64,000 bases of DNA. It comes from JBHGXV01 sp041920505 (GTDB lineage Bacteria; Bacillota; Bacilli; Brevibacillales; Brevibacillaceae). How positions within the stretch are numbered: the stretch's first letter is position 1; every line of letters begins with the position of its first letter. Position numbers and translations under genes: made by a program. The notes beneath the pieces are model-generated. The model made no database searches, had not been told where the DNA came from, and saw nothing but the letters and a program-made list of their open reading frames with translations. Positions 18,754 through 25,761 of the stretch are shown one piece after another. Where the stretch lies: NCBI GenBank assembly GCA_041920505.1, contig JBHGXV010000012.1, positions 38,610 to 102,609 of the forward strand, read 5' to 3'.

Positions 18754-19402
18754 CGGATTCCCCCCTTACATGGATGGCCACCTCGGCGCCGGTTCCCGGA
18801 ACCAACGGGGTGTCCGGCACCTGAATGCGCACAGACACCAATTGTTCTTCCCGAGGCTCCTTGGACGAAACGAGGGAAACAATCGGCCAGGTTTCCTTCA
18901 CCGTAACGTTTTCCATCCGGGAGACAATCCCCTTGAATGCCTGGCCGCCGTAGGTGTCCAGATAGACGTCCACGGTCTGTCCCACACGCACCCGGCTCGC
19001 CTCTTTTTCCATGAGATGGGCCTCCACGTAGGCCGAGCCCAGATCGGCGACAGCCGCCAGCGGTTGGCCTGCCGTCACCACTTCCCGCTCGTTGACGCCG
19101 ACGCGAAGCACGTAGCCGCTCTTCGGCGCGAGCAGCGGAATTCTCGCTCCGGGTGTGGAGGACACAGGTCCTGCCTGCATGTACCCGATGACTTCATTGG
19201 CACGCACTTGCTGGTTCTCGCGCACGTCAAGCTCGATGATGCTACCTGCGGCGGGAGCCTTCAGAAGGGCGACGTCCACATTGGTTCGGGCGTTGTCGGT
19301 CTTGACATAATGTTCGTGTTGCAGCCAGTAGTACAACGAGATGCCGCCGCTTGCCGCCACATAAAGGGAAAGGATCAGGACGATCAATCGTTTGGCTCGC
19401 AT
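18740..19402 (-). CDS. Short HlyD/EmrA-type membrane fusion adaptor (second copy)
   Basis: A 220-residue adaptor with one N-terminal membrane segment (LIVLILSLYVAASGGISLYYWL), a split lipoyl domain (APAAGSIIELDVRENQQVRANEVIGYM and APKSGYVLRVGVNEREVVTAGQPL) and a beta-barrel (VEAHLMEKEASRVRVGQTVDV). The alpha-hairpin coiled coil found in full-length EmrA is missing, so it is much shorter than the usual 350-400 residues. It should link the EmrB-type pump to the outside. It starts five bases after the stop of the neighbouring adaptor and overlaps the pump gene. Confidence 0.85.
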   Translation of the reverse strand: MRAKRLIVLILSLYVAASGGISLYYWLQHEHYVKTDNARTNVDVALLKAPAAGSIIELDVRENQQVRANEVIGYMQAGPVSSTPGARIPLLAPKSGYVLRVGVNEREVVTAGQPLAAVADLGSAYVEAHLMEKEASRVRVGQTVDVYLDTYGGQAFKGIVSRMENVTVKETWPIVSLVSSKEPREEQLVSVRIQVPDTPLVPGTGAEVAIHVRGESDGVF

Positions 19403-19406
19403 GGCG

Positions 19407-20060
19407 TCATCCCCCGGTCGAGATATTGACCACGGCGTTCATCCCCGGCAACAGTTGCAGTCCTTCCCGGTCGAGAATTTTGATCTTGATCGGAATCCGC
19501 TGGGTCACCTTGATGTAGTTCCCGGACGCGTTGGACGTCGGCAGAAGCGAGTACGTGCTGTCCGACGCGAGCCCGATCTGCTCCACGATCCCCCGGAGCG
19601 GATGGTTCGGATAGGCATCGACGTTCACCGTCACCGGTTCGCCCACTTTCACCCGGCTGATCTTCGTCTCTTCGATACGGGCGGAGACGTACAGGTCATC
19701 CAGGTTTGCCAGCAGGAACACGCGCTGTCCCGGCGACACGTTCTCGCCTACGGAGACGAATTTCTTGACGACCACGCCCGCGCCTGGCGCCTTGACCAGT
19801 GCCGCGTCGCGGTTTTGCAGGGAGGTGTTTTTCTCCTCCAGCCGAGCCAGCGTCTCGCCCGCTTCCACGGCATCCCCTTCTTTGACCCGAAGCTCCGTCA
19901 CCCGTCCGGCGATCTCCGGGGAGACTTTTACCAGATCGCCGTCGATGCGGGCATCGTCTGTGGTGACATACCGGATCGAATCCAGATAGCTTTTGACGCC
20001 GTAACCGCCGGCGCCGAGAACCACGAGAGAGAGGATGAGCAAACCGATTTTCTTTTTCAT
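19407..20060 (-). CDS. Short HlyD/EmrA-type membrane fusion adaptor (first copy)
   Basis: A 217-residue adaptor with an N-terminal membrane segment (KKKIGLLILSLVVLGAGGYG) and the EmrA-like start of the exported part, YVTTDDARIDGDLVKVSPEIAG. Two lipoyl halves (VTELRVKEGDAVEAGETLARL and APGAGVVVKKFVSVGENVSPG) flank a very short connection instead of a coiled coil. A beta-barrel follows, and TQRIPIKIKI is the usual EmrA strand. It overlaps the upstream adaptor gene by four bases, an ATGA junction indicating translational coupling. Why the operon keeps two short adaptors is unclear. Confidence 0.85.
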   Translation of the reverse strand: MKKKIGLLILSLVVLGAGGYGVKSYLDSIRYVTTDDARIDGDLVKVSPEIAGRVTELRVKEGDAVEAGETLARLEEKNTSLQNRDAALVKAPGAGVVVKKFVSVGENVSPGQRVFLLANLDDLYVSARIEETKISRVKVGEPVTVNVDAYPNHPLRGIVEQIGLASDSTYSLLPTSNASGNYIKVTQRIPIKIKILDREGLQLLPGMNAVVNISTGG

Positions 20061-21316
20061 TTCCCTTTCCCCTCCTCATAGTAGATCTGAACGGGATCGC
20101 CGTCTTTGACCTGATCCTGGCCGACGATGATCACCTTGTCGCCCGGCGTAAGCCCGCTTAAAATCTCCACGTTGCTGCCGTCGGATGTGCCAGTGACGAC
20201 CGGACGTGCGATCGCTTTTTTGCCGTCGGTCACCATCACCAGCCGTTGGTTCCCTTGTTTGACGATGGCGTCAAACGGAACGACGATGGTGTCTCGTTTC
20301 TGCTCCGGCAGGGTCACTTCTGCGTACATGCCGGATTTCCACTGGTTGGGGTCGCCCGGCAGCCCCAGTTTGATCGGGTATTCTTTGCTCGTCGGATTGG
20401 AAATCGGGGAAATGGCCAGAACTTTCGCGTCAAACGGCTCCGACGACACCTGACCGATGCGGACTTTCAGCGTTTGGCCCACCTTGATGCTGTTGATCGT
20501 ATCTTCCGGGATGTACGCTTCCACAACCGGGACGCGGCTGACGATGGTCAACAGCGGCACACCGGGTGCCACGGTCTCGCCGACGTGGATGTTTTGCGTC
20601 GCGATCTTGCCGGAAATCGGCGCGGTGATCACCGTATTTTCCTTGTTCAGTCTGGCGAGGTCTACCGCCGCCTGGGCCTGTTGCACCGCTGCCCGCAGGC
20701 TCTCCAGCGTTTCCTTGGTCGCGCCTTCCTTAGCCAGGCTCTGTTCCTGCAGCACCTGCTGATAGGCGGACTGCGCCTGGGTGTGCGCCAGTTTGGCCGC
20801 GTCCAGTTGCGACTGCGGAACGGCACCTTGGTCGAACAGCGCCTGCACCCGGTCCAGATTGGACTTGGCGTTATCCAGCGCCGCCTTGGCCGACTGCAAT
20901 TTCTCGGCGATTTGCGCAAACTGCTGGGCCCGCGTTCCGTTTTGCGCGTCGGCCAGTCTCGCCTGCGCGCCGCGCAAGGTGGCCTCCGCCTGGTTCAACG
21001 CCACGGTGTAATCCTTGTCGTCGAGAATCACCAACGGTTCGCCCGCCTTTACTTCCTGGCCGATGTCCGCCAGCACCTTGACCGCACGTCCGGCAATCTT
21101 GGACATGACGGCCGACTCGGTGTCGCCCATGACACGGCCCACCGCCATCCTGGCTTTTTTCAGATCGGATTGGCCCGCTTCCTGCACGACCACTTTTTGT
21201 GCGGACGCGACGGCTCCGGTGGTGGCGGAGCAACCGGCCAAGGCTACGGCTACCGCGACACTGACGGCCATGAGCAACAATGTGTTACGCGCCGAAAAAT
21301 GCTTGTTCGCTCTCAC
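20057..21316 (-). CDS. RND-type efflux adaptor lipoprotein
   Basis: A 419-residue membrane fusion protein with a lipoprotein signal (lipobox ALAGC, Cys29). It has the full adaptor layout: lipoyl half, a long alpha-helical hairpin at about residues 115-215 (rich in Ala, Gln and Leu: AQFAQIAEKLQSAKAALDNA), second lipoyl half (TAPISGKIATQNIHVGETV), beta-barrel and a C-terminal membrane-proximal domain. It is normally paired with RND pumps or ABC exporters, yet here it sits in an MFS operon with two other adaptors. The GTG start directly follows the tetR stop, with AGGAGG inside the end of tetR, so the two are coupled. Confidence 0.87.
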   Translation of the reverse strand: MRANKHFSARNTLLLMAVSVAVAVALAGCSATTGAVASAQKVVVQEAGQSDLKKARMAVGRVMGDTESAVMSKIAGRAVKVLADIGQEVKAGEPLVILDDKDYTVALNQAEATLRGAQARLADAQNGTRAQQFAQIAEKLQSAKAALDNAKSNLDRVQALFDQGAVPQSQLDAAKLAHTQAQSAYQQVLQEQSLAKEGATKETLESLRAAVQQAQAAVDLARLNKENTVITAPISGKIATQNIHVGETVAPGVPLLTIVSRVPVVEAYIPEDTINSIKVGQTLKVRIGQVSSEPFDAKVLAISPISNPTSKEYPIKLGLPGDPNQWKSGMYAEVTLPEQKRDTIVVPFDAIVKQGNQRLVMVTDGKKAIARPVVTGTSDGSNVEILSGLTPGDKVIIVGQDQVKDGDPVQIYYEEGKGK

Positions 21317-21910
21317 TTAACAATCCTCCTGTCTCCATCCTGCTAACATCAATTTGACGCTTTGTCTGATAAACGCTTCATCCAGCTCGGGCAAAAAGTC
21401 AAACCCCAGCCGCTCCTTGTGGTAAAACGCGGTGAAGAAATGGCCAAAAAACAGATTGACGAGCAATCGAGGGTCTCGCCGGGCAATCTCGCCGGCCGCC
21501 ATCTTTTCCTCAAGAAACGCGCTCATCAAGTTCCTGATCTGCGTCACCACCTGGCTGAACAGGCTCAGGATTTCCGGGTTGCGGACGCTCTCCGCGTTGA
21601 TCACGGTCATCACGTCGCCGCGCTTGCGCAAATTGTCCAACAGCACGGTCGCCATCCTGATCATCGCTTCTTCGATCGGCAGCTTCGCCGTCTCGGGAAC
21701 CAGGATGACGTAATCGGGAAAGTGATCGGCCAACGCTTCCCGAAACAGTTCTTCCTTGCTGGCGAAATAATGGTAGATCACCCCCACCGTTACCCCGCAC
21801 TCTTTGGCGATCTCCTTGATGGTTGTTCGTTCGTATCCGCATCGACAGGCAAGTTTGATGGCGGCATTTTTCAACATCTGCCGACGATCTGTCGTCTGCT
21901 TATCCGACAA
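21317..21910 (-). CDS. TetR/AcrR family repressor of the efflux operon
   Basis: A 197-residue one-component regulator. The N-terminal helix-turn-helix reads TTIKEIAKECGVTVGVIYHYFASKEELF, diagnostic of the TetR family; the rest is the all-helical ligand-binding and dimer domain. It heads the efflux operon and is coupled to the adaptor gene, so it most likely represses the whole operon and lets go when it binds a pump substrate. An imperfect palindrome sits just downstream of the promoter. GGAGGCGG precedes the ATG. Confidence 0.9.
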   Translation of the reverse strand: MSDKQTTDRRQMLKNAAIKLACRCGYERTTIKEIAKECGVTVGVIYHYFASKEELFREALADHFPDYVILVPETAKLPIEEAMIRMATVLLDNLRKRGDVMTVINAESVRNPEILSLFSQVVTQIRNLMSAFLEEKMAAGEIARRDPRLLVNLFFGHFFTAFYHKERLGFDFLPELDEAFIRQSVKLMLAGWRQEDC

Positions 21911-21951
21911 TGGGCCGCCTCCTTTCCGGGGAAATCAGAACATGCGTTTCC

Positions 21952-22008
21952 CTAAATGAACGTTTAGTTAGCAGGATTATTGTTCCACAAACCGCCAATT
22001 CCTGTCAA
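21952..22008 (-). promoter_or_regulatory. Promoter and TetR-type operator of the efflux operon
   Basis: On the minus strand TTGACA (complement of 22003-22008), an 18-base spacer and AACAAT (21979-21984) form the promoter. The imperfect palindrome CTAAACGTTCATTTAG (21952-21967) lies right after the expected transcript start, the usual place for an autorepressing TetR operator. Confidence 0.6.
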
Positions 22009-22097
22009 TCCTATTTTGTCGTCAAATGTGCTGGAAGTCCGCTCAAAAACAACAGAGGCCTTTCGGGCCTTACGTTGGTAAAAGGTTCATGAATGCT

Positions 22098-22127
22098 AAA
22101 AAAAAAGAGGACAGGTATACTGACCTC
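22098..22127 (-). terminator. Terminator of the RTX secretion operon
   Basis: On the minus strand GAGGTCAG and CTGTCCTC pair with a single U-U mismatch around a short loop (22107-22127), followed by nine T. It ends the operon that begins near 52.2 kb. Confidence 0.8.
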
Positions 22128-22148
22128 ATTAGATTCCGGACAAACGCC

Positions 22149-23486
22149 TTAACGCATGCGCAAACTCTCGTTCAACGATTTCAGAATAGGCGCCAAGAAA
22201 AATTCAATAATACGTTTTTTTCCTGTCTTTGCCTCAACGGTCAGGCTCATTCCAGGTCGTAAGGGAATTGCTTGGCCGTTTACAAGCAGGCTAGAGGTAT
22301 CTAGTTGAATCTTCATTTTGTAAACAGCACCTAATGCTGGGTCCTCGTAAGCGTCAGGGCTAATTGAGGAGATTTTTCCTTTAAGCATCCCGTATTTTTG
22401 AAACGGAAACGTATCCAACTTAATCTCGGTCTCCATTCCCTCTTTTACGAAGCCGATGTCTTGATTCTTGATGTTAGCTTCGACGATCAACGGTGTGTTC
22501 TTGGGGACAAGGGTGACAACCTGTTGGGCCGGTGTAACGACTCCCCCCGTTGTGGTCGTGCTAAGGCTGAGGATAATCCCGTCATCGGGAGCATACAGGG
22601 ACTGCAACTCGTATTGCTTTTGGGCTTTAACTAATTCATTTTGCGCCATTGTGATGGTTTTTTCTTTGTCTAGGATTTCATTGAGCAATATTTGACGTTT
22701 TTCATTCTCAAACGTACGTAAGTTTACTTCCGCCTCCTTTTTTTGGCGTTCGGCCAGTTCGACTTGAAGTTTCTGGTTCTCCCATTCACTCTTGGCTATT
22801 TGGAGTTCTTTGTCTTTTGCTGTGATGATCTCTTGCGTGATGGTAGTGCCAGGTGCTTTGGATGCGCGGAGCAAGTCGGCCAGTTGTTTCTCCAATTGTT
22901 GATTGCGTTGATGTAATTTTGACAGTTGTGTCTGAGCGAGGCTGATTTGGGTATCTGCCTCGCGGATGGCGTGCTGCAATTGCTCTTGTTGGGCCTGGTA
23001 TTGAAGTTGACGGGTCTGAAGCAGTTTGAACTGCAGATCGACCAGTTTCTTGTCGAATGCCGATTTTTTATTCATAACCTGTGCAATGTCTTGATTGGCG
23101 AGCATCGCGGTGAGCATCTCTTTTTCTAAACGGGCTGTGGTCAGCATCTTTTCGTAGTTGGCAACCTCGGCCTGTTTTACTGTGGAATCCAACTCTACCA
23201 ACAGATCCCCTTTGTTAACTGACTGTCCTTCGGTGACGTGAATGTTGCGGATGATCCCTTCCTCCAGCGGTTGGATTACTTTCACTCGTCCGTCTGCGAC
23301 AATTTTGCCCCGGGCAGCTACCACCTCATCGACCATGGCGAAATAGGACCAGAGAATAGTTCCTGTGATCAATACAAAGATTACCCAGATCGTCAAGCTT
23401 CCCAGAGGAGACGGCGGGGTCTGCTCGATTTCCAACGCTGAAGGGAGAAACTCATATTCCAAGGTGTCCCGGCGAAACCATTTCAA
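22149..23486 (-). CDS. HlyD-type adaptor of the type I secretion system
   Basis: A 445-residue membrane fusion protein of the RTX-toxin HlyD subfamily. The signature FLPSALEIEQTPPSPLG just before the single membrane helix (about residues 31-52) is that of proteobacterial HlyD. Lipoyl half one is GIIRNIHVTEGQSVNKGDLL; a very long coiled coil covers about residues 90-300, far longer than in the efflux adaptors at 19-21 kb. The second lipoyl half (LYAPDDGIILSLSTTTTGG) and a beta-barrel follow. The start is TTG at 23486, one base after the exporter stop, with GGAAGGGGG upstream; a longer frame to 23582 would run into the exporter gene. It should form the channel-side partner of the ABC exporter. 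Confidence 0.92.
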   Translation of the reverse strand: MKWFRRDTLEYEFLPSALEIEQTPPSPLGSLTIWVIFVLITGTILWSYFAMVDEVVAARGKIVADGRVKVIQPLEEGIIRNIHVTEGQSVNKGDLLVELDSTVKQAEVANYEKMLTTARLEKEMLTAMLANQDIAQVMNKKSAFDKKLVDLQFKLLQTRQLQYQAQQEQLQHAIREADTQISLAQTQLSKLHQRNQQLEKQLADLLRASKAPGTTITQEIITAKDKELQIAKSEWENQKLQVELAERQKKEAEVNLRTFENEKRQILLNEILDKEKTITMAQNELVKAQKQYELQSLYAPDDGIILSLSTTTTGGVVTPAQQVVTLVPKNTPLIVEANIKNQDIGFVKEGMETEIKLDTFPFQKYGMLKGKISSISPDAYEDPALGAVYKMKIQLDTSSLLVNGQAIPLRPGMSLTVEAKTGKKRIIEFFLAPILKSLNESLRMR

Positions 23487-23487
23487 A

Positions 23488-25626
23488 CTAGATTCCCCCT
23501 TCCTGCTGGGTGTACAGATAGTGATAGAGCCCTTTTCGGGTGAGAAGATCGGCATGAGTCCCCTGCTCGACAAGTTTTCCACTGTCGATTACCATAATCC
23601 TGTGAGCGCCTCTGAGGATGGATAAACGGTGAGAAATGATAAATACGGTACGACCCTGACAGATTCGATGCAGATTCTGATGGATGATACGTTCGGATTC
23701 ATAATCAAGCGCTGAGGTCGCTTCATCGAAGATCAGTATTTTGGGATTAAGCAATAACGCTCGTGCGATAGCAATCCGCTGGCGTTGGCCCCCGGAAAGA
23801 CCTATGCCATGCTCCCCTACCATCGTGTCGTAACCGTTGGGAAGCTCAATGATGAATTGATGAGCACCGGCCAGTTCGGCAGCCTTCACGATATCCTCCA
23901 TGCTGGCTGACGGAGTGTGGATCGAGATATTTTCACGGATGGTTGCATTAAATAAGAAGCTTTCCTGCAGTACCACTCCGATTTGACGGCGCAGCCATGC
24001 CGGATCGGCTGTGGAGATATCGACACCATCTACTAGAATTTTGCCTGATTCGGCTACATACAGACGCTGTAACAGCTTGGAAATCGTGCTTTTTCCTGAA
24101 CCGCTTCGCCCTACGATACCGACCATCATGCCGGGAGCGATATCAAATGTCATATTTCGGATAATCTCAGGACCGTCAGGATTATAGCGGAATGTAACGT
24201 GGTCAAAACGCACATGACCTTTGATGCCGGGCAATCGGACTTTGGCCGAGAGAGTTAGCTCAGGCTTTGTATGAAAGATATCGCCCAGACGTTCAAGTGA
24301 GACCGCCGTCTGTTGGAAGTCCTGCCAAATGTGAACGAGACGCAGAACCGGTTCACTTACACGGCTGGCAAAAATTTGGAAAGCGATCAGTTGGCCCACT
24401 GTCAACGAGCCGTCCATCACGAGTTGAGCCCCAGTATACAGAATCACCAGATATGAACCACGTTGTATTACCTGGCCGATTGAACCTGCCGTACCGGAGA
24501 GCAAGGCCGTAGAGAAATTTGACTTGATGTAACGAGCGAGCAAGTCTTCCCATTTTTTTTGGATGCGTGGCTCTAGGGAAAAAGATTTAACGGTTTGCAT
24601 GCCGGAGACTGTCTCCACGAGGTACGCCTGCGATTCTGCGCCACGGTTAAATTTTTCCTTCAGTCGGTTACGGAGTAGCGGTGTGACAATCGCTGAAAGC
24701 AGGACAAACAATGGGAGCGTGCCGAGAATTACCCATGTGAGTGTCGAACTGTATAAAAACATCACCGCGATGTAGACGACGATGAACATCACGTCAAGTA
24801 CGGAAGTAAGGGGCGTTCCGGTGATAAAGCGACGGATGTTTTCCAATTCTTTGACCCGTGCGATGGTATCCCCAATCCTTCTGACTTCAAAATAGCGCAA
24901 CGGAAGTTTAACCAAGTGTTGAAACAGGCGGGCACCAAGGATGACATCAAGTTTGCTGGTGGTGTGAGTAAACACATACGTACGGGAGATTCCCAAGATT
25001 GCTTCGGTCAAGATGATCATGACCATGGCAAATGCGAGGACATTCAATGTACTTAAGCTTTGGTGAACCAGTACTTTATCAATGATCACCTGGGTCATAA
25101 TTGGTGACAAGATGCCAAGAATTTGCAAGAGCAAGGAAGCCAACAAGACTTCGGACAATGCTTTTTTATACTTCCACATGACTGGAAAAAACCATTTGAG
25201 TCCGAATTTTTGCTCGGTTTGTTCATTAGCCTTTTGCACGAACAGGATAATGGAGCCTGTCCACTGCCTGGTAAATTCTTCTTGATGGATGGAAAGCGGT
25301 TTACCCTGTATGGGGTTAAACAGCAGGACCTGTTGCCCCTCTATTTTTGCAAGTATGGTATATGTACCGTCTGTCAATTGTACAATGGCAGGCAGACGTA
25401 ATTTGGATAGGCGTTGAAATGGAACGATTGCTTCCTTTGCTTTCATTCCAAGGTCTTTTGCTGCCCGAAGGATATCAAGTGTAGTCATCCCTTCGGCATC
25501 TACGGCAAAAGTGTGTCGAACTTGTTCCGGATCAATCCTGATGCCGTTGTATTTGGCAATCATCATGAGGCAATGAAGACCGGTGTCTATCGGTGCTTGA
25601 TTCAGATTTGTGGCTAATTCAGCCAT
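23488..25626 (-). CDS. HlyB-type ABC exporter with a degenerate C39-like domain
   Basis: A 712-residue type I secretion ATPase. Residues 1-135 are a C39-peptidase-like domain whose catalytic triad is gone: Thr15 replaces the cysteine (DTG for DCG), Tyr89 the histidine and Asn104 the aspartate. It is thus a docking domain that holds but does not cut the substrate, as in HlyB. Six membrane helices (about 150-440) follow, then a nucleotide-binding domain with Walker A GRSGSGKST, signature LSGGQ, Walker B ILIFDEATSALD and H-loop ISHRLS. Its ATPase region (ADPAWLRRQIGVVLQE, AGAHQFI) is very close to proteobacterial HlyB. I chose the ATG at 25626, with GGAGAG nine bases upstream; an ATG at 25641 is possible. 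Confidence 0.93.
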   Translation of the reverse strand: MAELATNLNQAPIDTGLHCLMMIAKYNGIRIDPEQVRHTFAVDAEGMTTLDILRAAKDLGMKAKEAIVPFQRLSKLRLPAIVQLTDGTYTILAKIEGQQVLLFNPIQGKPLSIHQEEFTRQWTGSIILFVQKANEQTEQKFGLKWFFPVMWKYKKALSEVLLASLLLQILGILSPIMTQVIIDKVLVHQSLSTLNVLAFAMVMIILTEAILGISRTYVFTHTTSKLDVILGARLFQHLVKLPLRYFEVRRIGDTIARVKELENIRRFITGTPLTSVLDVMFIVVYIAVMFLYSSTLTWVILGTLPLFVLLSAIVTPLLRNRLKEKFNRGAESQAYLVETVSGMQTVKSFSLEPRIQKKWEDLLARYIKSNFSTALLSGTAGSIGQVIQRGSYLVILYTGAQLVMDGSLTVGQLIAFQIFASRVSEPVLRLVHIWQDFQQTAVSLERLGDIFHTKPELTLSAKVRLPGIKGHVRFDHVTFRYNPDGPEIIRNMTFDIAPGMMVGIVGRSGSGKSTISKLLQRLYVAESGKILVDGVDISTADPAWLRRQIGVVLQESFLFNATIRENISIHTPSASMEDIVKAAELAGAHQFIIELPNGYDTMVGEHGIGLSGGQRQRIAIARALLLNPKILIFDEATSALDYESERIIHQNLHRICQGRTVFIISHRLSILRGAHRIMVIDSGKLVEQGTHADLLTRKGLYHYLYTQQEGGI

Positions 25627-25669
25627 AAACATTCTCTCCATTCGTTTAGATACGGTTATCCCCTCGCAT

Positions 25670-25726
25670 ACAAACCCCGCATACCGCTGGTATCCGATAC
25701 GGGACCGTCTGATATGCGGGGTTGTG
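25670..25726 (-). promoter_or_regulatory. Large hairpin between the RTX and exporter genes
   Basis: In the 135-base gap, AACCCCGCATA and TATGCGGGGTT form a perfect 11-base stem (25713-25723 with 25673-25683), with a nested GTATC/GATAC stem in the loop. The following minus-strand sequence is only TTTGT, so it looks like a leaky terminator or an mRNA processing and stability element that sets the exporter level below that of the substrate. Confidence 0.6.
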
Positions 25727-25761
25727 GAACGAGGGATCGTAAAGCATGTAAATGTTACAGA

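Noticed and set aside
22045..22075. Short hairpin around AGGCCTTTCGGGCCTT between tetR and the hlyD terminator
   Set aside because: No U-run and no gene to terminate; possibly a remnant, but not supportable.
23487..23582. Upstream extension of the hlyD frame by 32 codons
   Set aside because: It lies inside the exporter gene and lacks a ribosome site, whereas the TTG at 23486 has one.
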